From: Acinetobacter modestus
GTDB lineage: Bacteria; Pseudomonadota; Gammaproteobacteria; Pseudomonadales; Moraxellaceae
Reading direction: 5' to 3'
NCBI RefSeq assembly: GCF_014636095.1
Contig: NZ_BMDV01000004.1
Span: forward strand, 124,001-188,000
DNA: 64,000 bases
In this document: positions 38,309-47,200 of the stretch, in pieces
Numbering within the stretch: the stretch's first letter is position 1
Layout: every line of letters starts with the position of its first letter
Notes under the pieces: generated by a model
Told to the model about the DNA's origin: nothing
The model's input: only the letters and a program-made list of their open reading frames with translations
The model's database searches: none
Translations under genes and position numbers: made by a program

Positions 38309-38629
38309 TTGAATACTCTCTTTATTTGCAGTCGCAATCAATGGCGTAGTCCAACAGCAGAACGTATTTTCGCAAACGGGTATGGTCTACATACCCGTTC
38401 AGCAGGAACCAGTCGTAATGCTAAACATACGATTTCAATCAAAGATATTCTATGGGCTGAACAAATTTTTGTTATGGAATCTCGACACAAACAACAGATC
38501 ACAGAACAATTTTCCAAACAATTGCTACATAAAAAACTGTTCGTGCTCGATATACCAGATGAATACCACTATATGGATCCCGAGCTGATTGAATTACTGC
38601 AATTGGCAATACGACCATATTTAAAATAA
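38309..38629 (+). CDS. Small low-molecular-weight phosphotyrosine phosphatase-like protein, TTG start
   Basis: A 106-residue cytoplasmic protein. The N-terminal P-loop LFICSRNQWRSPTAE has the C-x5-R-S pattern of LMW tyrosine phosphatases (Cys7, Arg13), followed by TRSAGTSRNAKHTIS. The usual C-terminal D-P-[FY] motif appears as YMDPELIE near residue 88, supplying a possible general acid. It is shorter than classical members (about 150), matching a compact subgroup. The start is TTG 38309, 13 bases after the DsbC-like stop codon, with no ATG available. The substrate is unknown. Confidence 0.75.
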   Translation: MNTLFICSRNQWRSPTAERIFANGYGLHTRSAGTSRNAKHTISIKDILWAEQIFVMESRHKQQITEQFSKQLLHKKLFVLDIPDEYHYMDPELIELLQLAIRPYLK

Positions 38630-38703
38630 ATTCTGATTTCACTTCTTGTCGAAAATATAAATGAGCGCTATTGTTCGACTATTCTCAACAATATCTCTCT
38701 CAA

Positions 38704-39435
38704 ATGAAAATAACCATCAAAACTTGGCTATCAGCCTTATCACTGAGTCTATTAAGCTTACAAATAGTACATGCTGATAGCAAAACCTTAGAACAAAACT
38801 TTAAACAAAATTATCCAGATATTCCCGTTACTTCAGTCACCCCATCTCCATTAAATGGAATTTATGAAGTCTATGTGTCTGGCAAGATTATCTATACAGA
38901 TGAAAATGCTAAATATCTTTTCTTTGGCAATTTACTCGATGTAAAAAATCAGAAAAACCTAACAGAAGATCGTATTTCTGAACTGAGTAAAATTGATGTA
39001 AAACAACTACCTCTCAAGCAAGCCATTAAACACATTAAAGGTAAAGGCGAACGTACTTTATATGTCTTTACCGATCCCGATTGCCCATATTGTCAAAAAC
39101 TTGAACAATACATGACCTCTATCGACAATGTAACGGTCTACATTTTTTTATTCCCACTTAAGAAACTGCATCCACAAGCTGAAACTGCAGCAAATAAAAT
39201 TTGGTGTGCAAAAAACCAATATGAGGCTTGGGAAGATTACATGCTACATCGTAAGTTAGCTCAAAATTCAGGTACATGTGAAACACCTGTACAGAAAAAT
39301 ATTGCTTTAGGACAAAATCTAGAAATTAGTGGGACACCTACAATCTTCCTTGAAAATGGCACTAGAGTCGCAGGCTTACCACAAAATGCTCAACAAATTG
39401 AACAACTTCTATTAGAAGCACAAACTAAAAAATAG
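38704..39435 (+). CDS. DsbC-like periplasmic thiol-disulfide protein, CPYC active site
   Basis: A 243-residue exported protein, paralogue of the 37571 gene. Signal peptide MKITIKTWLSALSLSLLSLQ, then IVHA; N-terminal dimerisation-type region (LNGIYEVYVSGKIIYTDENA); catalytic FTDPDCPYCQKL (Cys127, Cys130); cis-Pro loop SGTPTIFLENG; structural Cys pair in IWCAKN and GTCETP. This layout is that of DsbC/DsbG, with CPYC in place of CGYC. ATG 38704 is chosen over an in-frame TTG at 38671 because it begins the signal peptide. Confidence 0.87.
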   Translation: MKITIKTWLSALSLSLLSLQIVHADSKTLEQNFKQNYPDIPVTSVTPSPLNGIYEVYVSGKIIYTDENAKYLFFGNLLDVKNQKNLTEDRISELSKIDVKQLPLKQAIKHIKGKGERTLYVFTDPDCPYCQKLEQYMTSIDNVTVYIFLFPLKKLHPQAETAANKIWCAKNQYEAWEDYMLHRKLAQNSGTCETPVQKNIALGQNLEISGTPTIFLENGTRVAGLPQNAQQIEQLLLEAQTKK

Positions 39436-39444
39436 TATCTAATT

Positions 39445-39482
39445 AAGTGGTGGCTTTTCAGTTGATTAACAAGCCACCACTT
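39445..39482 (+). terminator. Perfect 12-bp inverted repeat after the second DsbC-like gene
   Basis: AAGTGGTGGCTT (39445-39456) and AAGCCACCACTT (39471-39482) flank a 14-base loop. No T run follows, so it may be a factor-assisted terminator or a 3' stabilising hairpin. Confidence 0.5.
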
Positions 39483-39651
39483 ACAACATAAGATTCTGAT
39501 TTATATTAATAATATAAAAATTAAAATAAATTAATTAAGCAAGATTTATACAAAATCTATATTTACATTTCACACCAAACTTTTATGATGAAGGCATTAA
39601 AAACTGCCATGTAATGGATTAAAGCAGATATCTGTGAAAGGAATAAATAAA

Positions 39652-40455
39652 ATGAAAAAGTTGCTGATTGCCAGCTTAATTCTTGCTACAAGTCATTCAA
39701 CATTTGCGGCTGATAGTAAAGTAACTGCAAAACCAGATGCATTTGCTCAAGCAACTAAACTATACGAAGCAAAAAACTACCCTGCTGCGTTTCAAGAAAT
39801 GCAACGTCTCGCCGATACAGGGAATGCCCAAGCAATTTATAACCTAGGTTATATGACTCAAGTTGGTCAAGGCACAGTAAAGGATGAAAAGAAAGCCGTA
39901 CAACATTATCAAGATGCATCAAATAAAGGCTTTGCTCAAGCCAGTTATACGTTAGCGCAGGCTTATCACAATGGTGATTTGGGCATCACTAAAAATAATC
40001 AAAAATATAAAGAGTATTTAGATAAAGCCTCGAATCAAGGCTCTGATGAAGCAATAGTAGAAACAGCAAAAATATTATTTGAGCAAGGCAAACCTGAATA
40101 TGATCAGATTGCTGTTCAGAAACTATTACCATTGCTACGAAAGGATTATTATCCAGCGAAACATTTAAAAGCGATCTATGATCTGAGTGTTGGTGTAAAA
40201 AATAAAAATCCGATCATGAGAATTCAAGCAATTGATACTATTAAGGAATTAGCTAAAAAAGGTTATGCACCATCTTTAATGGTTCTCGGTAATATGCTAG
40301 CAAATGGAGGTATTGTTGACCAAGATTTAGAGCAAGCAAAAAATATTTTTGCTCGCTTAGCAGCAGCTAACTATCCAAATGCGAAGGAATCATTGGCTAA
40401 AGTTGAAGAAGCAATTGCTGCAAAAAAAGCAGCTTCAGTAAAAACAAAGAACTAA
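39652..40455 (+). CDS. Exported Sel1-repeat (tetratricopeptide-like) protein
   Basis: A 267-residue secreted protein with signal MKKLLIASLILATSHSTFAA. The mature part contains Sel1-like helical repeats: FQEMQRLADTGNAQAIYNLG, then YMTQVGQGTVKDEKKAVQHY and a G-F-A-Q-A-S-Y-T-L-A unit, plus a C-terminal copy (GYAPSLMVLGNMLANGGI). Such repeats mediate protein-protein contacts in envelope or signalling processes; the partner is unknown. ATG 39652 has AGGA 9 bases upstream; a GTG at 39634 is in frame but overlaps that site. Confidence 0.85.
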   Translation: MKKLLIASLILATSHSTFAADSKVTAKPDAFAQATKLYEAKNYPAAFQEMQRLADTGNAQAIYNLGYMTQVGQGTVKDEKKAVQHYQDASNKGFAQASYTLAQAYHNGDLGITKNNQKYKEYLDKASNQGSDEAIVETAKILFEQGKPEYDQIAVQKLLPLLRKDYYPAKHLKAIYDLSVGVKNKNPIMRIQAIDTIKELAKKGYAPSLMVLGNMLANGGIVDQDLEQAKNIFARLAAANYPNAKESLAKVEEAIAAKKAASVKTKN

Positions 40456-40463
40456 AATCAATT

Positions 40464-40499
40464 CAGCAGCACTGCAATTCTATAGAGTGCTGCTTTTTA
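40464..40499 (+). terminator. Terminator between the Sel1 gene and pqqU
   Basis: AGCAGCACT (40465-40473) pairs with AGTGCTGCT (40486-40494), followed by TTTTT. It may work in both directions since the two genes converge. Confidence 0.75.
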
Positions 40500-40500
40500 T

Positions 40501-42630
40501 TTAAAATTGTTTGCTTAACTTAATCCCAGCACTCCAATTTCGTCCATCCGCAGGTTCAAAGAAACGATTATTTCCTTCATTCACAATCACTGAACCGACA
40601 TATTGTTTATTAAATAAATTATCTATACGGGCAAATCCATTTAAACTCCAATCCGTATAGTGAAATGTATATCCTGTATAAGCCGATGCAATTGTATAAC
40701 TCTCTGCTGCATCACCATTCATATCATTCACATAAACTTTATCCATGAATTGGGTATCAAGCCCTGCATAAAACCCCTGTTCTGGTTTCCAAGAAAAACC
40801 AATAAAAGCTTGGTTTTTTGCAATACCAGGAATGACATTACCTTCAGGAATTTGAGCAACTTTTCCAATCGCGGGTACTGTAGAGTCAAAAGTTGCATCT
40901 AAATAGGCATAACTTGCATTAACAACCAAATCTTTCCAAAACTTTTTATTCCATGCAAATTCAACGCCCTTACGTAAAGTCTTTTCGGCATTACGAAAGG
41001 TTGCTCGCCCACCTATATTTTCTGCAGCGACGATATCGTCTTTGGTCTGAATATAGAATGTTGCCAAATTAAAATCACCAAATACATTTGATGATTTTAA
41101 GCCTAGCTCATAATTATCACTTTTAGAGGGTTTTAAATCTAAGCTACTTGCTCCACCTTGTGCAGGATAAGCCATCTCCGTAAATGTCGGGGTCTCAAAA
41201 CCTTTGGCATAACTTGCGTAGATTAAGGCTTGAGGGATAATCTGCCAGCTCAGAGCGATTGAAGGTAGAACCTCTTGGTAAGTCGTTTTTCCACTGTTAT
41301 CACCATTCAATCCAACAATATAATGGTCGTTGGATTGGTAATGCACATTACTATAACGAACACCAGTATCAAGCCGCATCGCAGGTAAAAAGTACCAAGC
41401 AGCTTGTAAATATGGATCTATATTCCACAAAGCGTTTCTTTCATCTCGACGTAAAGCACCTTTAATACCTTTTTCACCAGTGTCATTAAAGTTCAGATAT
41501 CCTTGTCGACTCTCATTCATCCCATCAATTGCAAGCCCTGCACTGAATTGGGTACGTGGCAACAAATCTTTTCCTGTCCAACGAAAGTCGGCACCATAAT
41601 AGTCACGTTTAAAATCAATGACTCCGCCCGCTTGATAAGGCGTATTAGGATTAGTCTGAGTTATTTGCGGAATAGATTGATACTGAGTTACATGACGTTG
41701 TCCTATATAACTCATTACGTAAATTTCATTTTGATCATTTATGGGCTTTGACCATGTGACCCCAGTTTGGGTTTGGTCAATTTTTTTCCGAGCATTGTAA
41801 TCCAAAACATTTTTAGCCACTTGTTTAGGATTACTTTCCTTTTCTACACGAGTTAACCCACCTGGATCATCAGCATCAATGTTCACATAGTTTGTGATCC
41901 AATTAATTTTGCTACCATCATCTAAATTCCATGTGAGTTTTGCATTGTTTAAGACTTTTTCTGCACCGCTATGATCGCGATAACCATCTGTATCAAAATA
42001 GGATGAGCTAATCATATAGCTTGGTTCATTTTGATTTTTTGAACCGCCTTGTAAAACTAAACCAGCATGATTTTTGTGATGACTACCGCCCGCATAACTC
42101 ATCTCTATCGAATCTTTGCCCTGTCCTTCCTTTGTTGTTGCTAGAATCGCACCTCCTGAAGAATTTCCATATAACGAAGAAAATGGACCTGTTAATACTT
42201 CAAGATGACTTAAACTACTTAAATCAATATTTGAGGTTTGCCCTTGTCCATCTGGCATCGTGGCAGGAATACCATCGGTATATAAACGAATTCCACGAAC
42301 TCCAAATGTGGAACGCGCACCAAAACCACGCATAGAAAGTTGTAAATCTTGTGCATAATTTTCTCGATTGCGCAGTTGAACGCTAGGTATCCCCTTCACA
42401 ACCTCAGTTAAATTAACTTCTAAGCTCTGATCATTTTTAGGCATATCCACCCTAAAAATTGATGCTGGTGTTTCCATATAAGCTGTGTCAGTACGAGTTG
42501 CTTCGACCTTGATTGTCGGAAGTTGTATAGGTTTATTGACTTCTGATTCAACAGCCCAAGCAAAAGAACCATTTAAACCCATGCTTATTGCAACACAACC
42601 GTATAAAAAATTTGTTTTTACTAAAGGCAT
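40501..42630 (-). CDS. pqqU: TonB-dependent receptor, PqqU (YncD) type
   Basis: Outer-membrane TonB-dependent transporter, 709 residues. Signal peptide MPLVKTNFLYGCVAISMGLN, then GSFAWA; TonB-box-like TIKVEA; plug domain; 22-strand barrel ending in KLSKQF. It matches what I recall of E. coli YncD, renamed PqqU for its role in importing pyrroloquinoline quinone: NRENYAQDLQLSMRGFGARS, LYTDGIPATMPDGQGQTSNI, FSSLYGNSSGGAI, YQSIPQ, RRDERNALWNIDPYLQ, NLFNKQYVGSVIVNEGNNRF. ATG 42630 has AAGGA 6 bases upstream; an earlier in-frame ATG (42663) lacks one. It is a single gene divergent from mutM. Confidence 0.87.
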   Translation of the reverse strand: MPLVKTNFLYGCVAISMGLNGSFAWAVESEVNKPIQLPTIKVEATRTDTAYMETPASIFRVDMPKNDQSLEVNLTEVVKGIPSVQLRNRENYAQDLQLSMRGFGARSTFGVRGIRLYTDGIPATMPDGQGQTSNIDLSSLSHLEVLTGPFSSLYGNSSGGAILATTKEGQGKDSIEMSYAGGSHHKNHAGLVLQGGSKNQNEPSYMISSSYFDTDGYRDHSGAEKVLNNAKLTWNLDDGSKINWITNYVNIDADDPGGLTRVEKESNPKQVAKNVLDYNARKKIDQTQTGVTWSKPINDQNEIYVMSYIGQRHVTQYQSIPQITQTNPNTPYQAGGVIDFKRDYYGADFRWTGKDLLPRTQFSAGLAIDGMNESRQGYLNFNDTGEKGIKGALRRDERNALWNIDPYLQAAWYFLPAMRLDTGVRYSNVHYQSNDHYIVGLNGDNSGKTTYQEVLPSIALSWQIIPQALIYASYAKGFETPTFTEMAYPAQGGASSLDLKPSKSDNYELGLKSSNVFGDFNLATFYIQTKDDIVAAENIGGRATFRNAEKTLRKGVEFAWNKKFWKDLVVNASYAYLDATFDSTVPAIGKVAQIPEGNVIPGIAKNQAFIGFSWKPEQGFYAGLDTQFMDKVYVNDMNGDAAESYTIASAYTGYTFHYTDWSLNGFARIDNLFNKQYVGSVIVNEGNNRFFEPADGRNWSAGIKLSKQF

Positions 42631-42836
42631 GAAAATTCCTTGTTTCACAGAATTTAAGGGCAAGCTTTTTAAAGTAAGTATTTCATTATTTTATAATTAG
42701 ATTACATCTTTAACCTTAGCTAAAAAAACCAAAAATCAATTTTAATGATGATTAGCTAATCAAATTAAATATCTTCATAATTGTAAGTTAAACATTTGCC
42801 CTCATTGTATTGTTGTTGAAACAACTTGAGCTCACT

Positions 42837-43658
42837 ATGCCCGAACTTCCTGAAGTTGAAACCACAAAAACCAGTTTACTGCCGCTTTTAGAGCAACGTG
42901 TACAAGCTGTAAGAGTACACAATCCTAGTTTGCGCTGGCCTATTCCTGATGATCTTGAAAAATTAATTGGTCAACGTTTAATTCAACTCAAACGTCGTTC
43001 CAAATATATTCTGGCCGAATTTGAACAAGATCAAATGCTTTGGCACTTAGGTATGTCAGGAAGCTTTCGCCTATGTCAATCCAGTGATGAATTAAAAAAA
43101 CATGACCATCTTGTGATCGAATTTGAAAATCAGCAACTCCGCTACCATGACCCACGGCGCTTTGGGTGTATCCTGTGGTTAGATGAAACCAATCAAAGTA
43201 AATTGATTGATACGCTAGGCCCAGAACCATTAACTCAAGATTTTAATCCAACATATTTGTATGAAAAATTAGCTAAAAAAAATGTCGGCATCAAAATTGC
43301 TTTAATGGATAACCATGTAGTGGTTGGTGTTGGCAATATTTATGCAACTGAAAGTTTATTCAACATTGGAGTTCATCCTGCACAACCTGCTTCGACACTG
43401 AGCAAAGCACAAGTGGAAAAGTTAGTCACCGAAGTAAAACGCATCTTAAAACAAGCAATTGATTTAGGTGGATCAACTTTGCGTGACTATAGTAATGCCA
43501 TGGGTGAAAATGGCTATTTTCAGCAGACACTTTTAGCTTATGGTCGCGCAGGTGAGATGTGTGTTAATTGTGAAACTACATTAGAAAACTTAAAGTTAGG
43601 TCAACGTGCTAGTGTATTTTGTCCACAATGCCAACCTTTGAATCTAAGCAAAGTATAG
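42837..43658 (+). CDS. mutM: Formamidopyrimidine-DNA glycosylase MutM
   Basis: Base-excision repair enzyme removing 8-oxoguanine. After Met removal the N-terminus is PELPEVET, with catalytic Pro1 and Glu2, which fixes the start at ATG 42837; an in-frame start 27 bases earlier would destroy the enzyme. Lys in RRSKYIL near residue 57, the H2TH region VVGVGNIYATESLFNIG, and a C-terminal zinc finger (CVNC, then CPQC near 243-268) complete the family pattern. The length of 273 residues is typical. A parvulin gene follows 33 bases downstream. Confidence 0.96.
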   Translation: MPELPEVETTKTSLLPLLEQRVQAVRVHNPSLRWPIPDDLEKLIGQRLIQLKRRSKYILAEFEQDQMLWHLGMSGSFRLCQSSDELKKHDHLVIEFENQQLRYHDPRRFGCILWLDETNQSKLIDTLGPEPLTQDFNPTYLYEKLAKKNVGIKIALMDNHVVVGVGNIYATESLFNIGVHPAQPASTLSKAQVEKLVTEVKRILKQAIDLGGSTLRDYSNAMGENGYFQQTLLAYGRAGEMCVNCETTLENLKLGQRASVFCPQCQPLNLSKV

Positions 43659-43691
43659 ATCATTTAAGATGCAATCAAGGAGAACAACCTT

Positions 43692-43982
43692 ATGCAAACC
43701 GCAATTGTTCGACATATTCTCGTCAAAGATAAAGACTTAGCCGAACAGCTAAAAAAACGAATTCAGTCTGGTGCTGATTTTAGCAAAATCGCCAAACAAT
43801 ACTCCACTTGCAACTCAGCTAAACGTGGGGGCGAACTCGGTGAAGTGAAAAAGGGGCAATTGGTCCCTGTTATTGATAAATTAGTTTTTACAGCAGCAGA
43901 ACGAATCTTACACGGCCCGATCAAAAGCCAATTTGGTTTTCACTTAATTGAAGTGAAATTTCGCATGGATGGCTTAAGATAA
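43692..43982 (+). CDS. Small parvulin-type peptidyl-prolyl isomerase (PpiC-like)
   Basis: A 96-residue single-domain cytoplasmic parvulin. VRHILVKDKDLAEQLKKRIQ, GADFSKIAKQYSTCNSAKRG, GGELGEVKKGQLVPVIDKLV and GPIKSQFGFHLIEV correspond to the full PpiC fold, with conserved His near 8 and 84. It speeds prolyl bond isomerisation in folding proteins. AAGGAG lies 9 bases before ATG 43692. It is likely co-transcribed with mutM. Confidence 0.92.
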   Translation: MQTAIVRHILVKDKDLAEQLKKRIQSGADFSKIAKQYSTCNSAKRGGELGEVKKGQLVPVIDKLVFTAAERILHGPIKSQFGFHLIEVKFRMDGLR

Positions 43983-44023
43983 TGGTTTGAGCTTAATTAT
44001 TTTAAGCTCTCTCCTCTTCTCAG

Positions 44024-44362
44024 TTATTTTAATTCCTGCGGTTTCATCACATAAGTCCATGCATCTATTTTTTCACCAGATTCCAAGACAACCTCAGCAA
44101 CAACTCGCTCATATTGGAATCCTTCAAACTCATCTAACATTTGCCAGTTTTGTTCTAATTTTTCCGTGCTGAATAAATATCCCATGATTAATGGATCTTG
44201 TTCAGCTAAAACTAAGGCAGGTAAACCTTTGTCTGGTCCCCAATCTAATATATGCACAGTTCCATGAACAGATCCCTTATTCCATTCTCCATCAATCGCT
44301 GCAAGGATATGCGCATTTTCTCGATTTGGGCATAATGTGCCATATACAAATAATCGATTCAT
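44024..44362 (-). CDS. Gamma-glutamylcyclotransferase (AIG2-like) family protein
   Basis: A 112-residue protein of the GGCT/AIG2 fold. The substrate loop is FVYGTLCPNRENAHIL near residues 5-20, followed by GSVHGTVHILDWGPDKGLPA and LDEFEGFQYERVVAEVV, whose conserved Glu is the catalytic acid. Members release 5-oxoproline from gamma-glutamyl peptides, or have lost that activity; which holds here is unknown. ATG 44362 has GAGGG 10 bases upstream; an ATG at 44395 would add 11 residues. Confidence 0.85.
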   Translation of the reverse strand: MNRLFVYGTLCPNRENAHILAAIDGEWNKGSVHGTVHILDWGPDKGLPALVLAEQDPLIMGYLFSTEKLEQNWQMLDEFEGFQYERVVAEVVLESGEKIDAWTYVMKPQELK

Positions 44363-44467
44363 ATTGGTTAATCCCTCTTTGAGTTTGTACAGCATCTTAA
44401 AATGAAAGCATTAAATTTTCTATGTAAAACGATGCATTATTCACTAAATATGATTCAGATACCCCAT

Positions 44468-44497
44468 AAAAAACGGCATTTTAAAATGCCGTTTTTT
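44468..44497. terminator. mscL terminator (30-base perfect palindrome)
   Basis: AAAAAACGGCATTTT is followed directly by AAAATGCCGTTTTTT, ending 17 bases beyond the mscL stop. Confidence 0.9.
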
Positions 44498-44514
44498 ATG
44501 AAAATAATGAGTAC

Positions 44515-44943
44515 TTATTTTTTCAAAGAATCTCTAATTTCACGTAATAATTGAATATCTTCAGGCGTTGCTGCTGGTTCAGCTGGCGCTGCTTCTTCTT
44601 GTTTACGCATACGGTTCATTACTTTCACCATAAGAAACACAACCCATGCCAAAATAATGAAATTAATAAAGATCGTTAAGAAATTACCATAGGTCAAAAC
44701 ATTGACACCTGCTTTCGTCAATTGATCTAAAGACTGTAAATTATTTGGATTGTCTCCGAGCACAATAAACTTCTGCGTAAAATCAACACCCCCACCAGTA
44801 ATAACTGAAATAAGTGGCATGATGATATCTTTCACCAATGAATCAATAATTTTACCGAATGCACCACCAATGATGACACCAATGGCAAGATCCATCATAT
44901 TGCCTTTGATGGCAAATTCTTTAAATTCTTGAATAATACTCAT
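44515..44943 (-). CDS. mscL: Large-conductance mechanosensitive channel MscL
   Basis: Homopentameric inner-membrane safety valve opening under hypo-osmotic shock. The 142 residues show [20 protein letters not shown], then [20 protein letters not shown] (first pore helix), a periplasmic loop, a second helix [20 protein letters not shown], and a cytoplasmic bundle ([14 protein letters not shown]). GGAGAG lies 6 bases before ATG 44943. It is a single gene. Confidence 0.97.
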   Translation of the reverse strand: MSIIQEFKEFAIKGNMMDLAIGVIIGGAFGKIIDSLVKDIIMPLISVITGGGVDFTQKFIVLGDNPNNLQSLDQLTKAGVNVLTYGNFLTIFINFIILAWVVFLMVKVMNRMRKQEEAAPAEPAATPEDIQLLREIRDSLKK

Positions 44944-45137
44944 TTATAACTCTCCAGAGTTGAACTTAATCGCAACCCATTTTTGCATTGTTTATTACAC
45001 AGGTGCGGCTATCCACATAATGTTGATAATTTAATATTTTTATCAAAAAAAGAAAGCTATTTCACACTTTAACAACACTTTTTATTTTAATAAAAATATG
45101 TGTTTAAGCATGTCCCGACCCTGAAATTTATGCAATA

Positions 45138-45167
45138 AAAAACCGCTAAATAAATTTAGCGGTTTTG
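45138..45167 (-). terminator. typA terminator
   Basis: AAAACCGCTAAAT (45139-45151) and ATTTAGCGGTTTT (45154-45166) form a perfect stem around AA. It lies about 22 bases beyond the typA stop codon. Confidence 0.85.
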
Positions 45168-45188
45168 TCATTTTTCAGTGAAGAAAAA

Positions 45189-47024
45189 TTATTTATCACG
45201 GTTACGCTTACGTTCGTTTTCAGTTAAGTAACGTTTACGAATACGGATCGATTTTGGTGTTACTTCAACTAACTCATCATCTTCAATGAATTCAAGTGCT
45301 TGTTCAAGCGTGTATTCAATTGCAGGCGTCAAAGTTAAAGCATCATCAGTACCAGACGCACGAACGTTGGTTAATTGTTTTGCTTTAGTTGGGTTAACAA
45401 CCATATCGTCCGAACGAGAGTTAATACCCACGATCATACCTTCATAAACTTCTAACTGAGGTTTAGCGAATAAACGACCACGGTCTTGTAAACTAAATAA
45501 TGCATAGCCCAAGCAAGTACCTTGAACCATAGAAATCAATACACCGTTTTGACGCTTCGCAACAGTACCTTGCTTAACAGGACCGTAATGAGAGAAGCTT
45601 GATGTCATGATCCCTGTACCAGAAGTCATGGTTAAGAACTCAGAACGGAAACCGATTAAACCACGTGAAGGTACAGTTGCTTCAATACGGATACGACCTT
45701 TTCCGTCAACTTCCATATTGGTCATTTCGCCTTTACGGTGACCCATTTGTTCCATTACTGAACCTTGATGTTGTTCTTCAACATCAAACGTTACGTTTTC
45801 GTATGGCTCTTGTCTTTCGCCATCGACTTCTTTCATGATCACTTGTGGACGTGATACGCCCATTTCAAAGCCTTCACGACGCATATTTTCAATCAATACT
45901 GAAAGGTGAAGTTCACCACGACCAGAAACTTTAAAACGGTCTGGACTGTCAGTATCTTCAACGCGTAATGCTACGTTGTGAATCAATTCACGATCAAGAC
46001 GTTCACGAATATTACGTGAAGTTACAAATTTACCTTCTTTACCAGCAAACGGTGAGTTGTTTACTTGGAATGTCATCGAAACCGTAGGTTCATCTACAGA
46101 CAATGGTGGCAAAGCTTCTACATTTTTTTGATCACAAATTGTGTCAGAAATATTGAGTGCATCAATACCAGTGATACAAACGATATCACCTGCTGATGCT
46201 TCTTCAACATCAATACGCTCTAAACCGTGGTAACCCATGATTTTTAAGATACGACCGTTACGTGTATTGCCTTCTTTATCAATCACAGTCACAGGAGTAT
46301 TCGTTTTTACACCACCACGCTGAATACGACCAACACCGATAACACCAACGAAGCTGTTATAGTCAAGTGAAGAAATCTGCATTTGGAATGGACCATCAAC
46401 ATCAACTGCTGGTGGTTCAACGATATCAACGATAGTTTGGAACAATGGTGTCATATCTTCCGCTAATTCTTCAGGAGAAGGACCAGCTACACCACGTAAA
46501 CCAGAAGCGTAAACGATTGGGAAATCTAACTGTTCATCAGTTGCACCCAAGTTATCAAACAAGTCAAATACTTGATCGATTACCCAGTCACAACGTGCAC
46601 TTGGCTTATCAACTTTGTTGATAATTACGATTGGCTTCAAACCACGCGCGAATGCTTTTTGCGTTACGAAGCGAGTTTGTGGCATTGGACCTTCTTGAGA
46701 GTCAACAAGAAGCAATACGCAGTCAACCATCGACATTACACGTTCAACTTCACCGCCGAAGTCCGCGTGTCCTGGGGTGTCTACGATATTGATACGGTAA
46801 GTTGTGTCAGTACGTTGATCTAACCACGTAATTGACGTATTTTTTGCAAGAATAGTAATACCACGTTCACTTTCAAGCGCATTCGAGTCCATGACACGCT
46901 CAATCTCGCCTGCACGGTCACCCAAAGCACCAGATTGTTGAAGTAATTTATCGACAAGCGTGGTTTTACCGTGGTCGACGTGCGCAATAATTGCGATATT
47001 GCGGAGATTCTTAATATCAGACAT
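45189..47024 (-). CDS. typA: Ribosome-associated GTPase TypA/BipA
   Basis: Translational GTPase related to EF-G that aids 50S assembly at low temperature and under stress. The 611 residues carry G1 [20 protein letters not shown]2 with RGITI, G3 [16 protein letters not shown]4 NKVDKPSAR and the TypA-specific C-terminal domain ([20 protein letters not shown]). The length matches E. coli BipA (607). The start is ATG 47024; there is no strong ribosome site. It is divergent from the NCS2 permease gene. Confidence 0.97.
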   Translation of the reverse strand: MSDIKNLRNIAIIAHVDHGKTTLVDKLLQQSGALGDRAGEIERVMDSNALESERGITILAKNTSITWLDQRTDTTYRINIVDTPGHADFGGEVERVMSMVDCVLLLVDSQEGPMPQTRFVTQKAFARGLKPIVIINKVDKPSARCDWVIDQVFDLFDNLGATDEQLDFPIVYASGLRGVAGPSPEELAEDMTPLFQTIVDIVEPPAVDVDGPFQMQISSLDYNSFVGVIGVGRIQRGGVKTNTPVTVIDKEGNTRNGRILKIMGYHGLERIDVEEASAGDIVCITGIDALNISDTICDQKNVEALPPLSVDEPTVSMTFQVNNSPFAGKEGKFVTSRNIRERLDRELIHNVALRVEDTDSPDRFKVSGRGELHLSVLIENMRREGFEMGVSRPQVIMKEVDGERQEPYENVTFDVEEQHQGSVMEQMGHRKGEMTNMEVDGKGRIRIEATVPSRGLIGFRSEFLTMTSGTGIMTSSFSHYGPVKQGTVAKRQNGVLISMVQGTCLGYALFSLQDRGRLFAKPQLEVYEGMIVGINSRSDDMVVNPTKAKQLTNVRASGTDDALTLTPAIEYTLEQALEFIEDDELVEVTPKSIRIRKRYLTENERKRNRDK

Positions 47025-47200
47025 AGAATTCGATACGCTTAAAATTTGAGGGCAGATTATATAGAAAAATCCTAAACTTTAGTAGTGACAGTTTGTTGAC
47101 ATGAAACTTTTTTTCGGACGAACTGTTTCAGAATCGTTGGTAAAGTAGGCTAACTCTATTAGAATATTCCACTATTGCTTATCGCTTTTCTTATACTCCC

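Noticed and set aside
42664..42836. Fur box between pqqU and mutM
   Set aside because: The AT-rich gap has only partial matches; nothing as good as the 13652 site.
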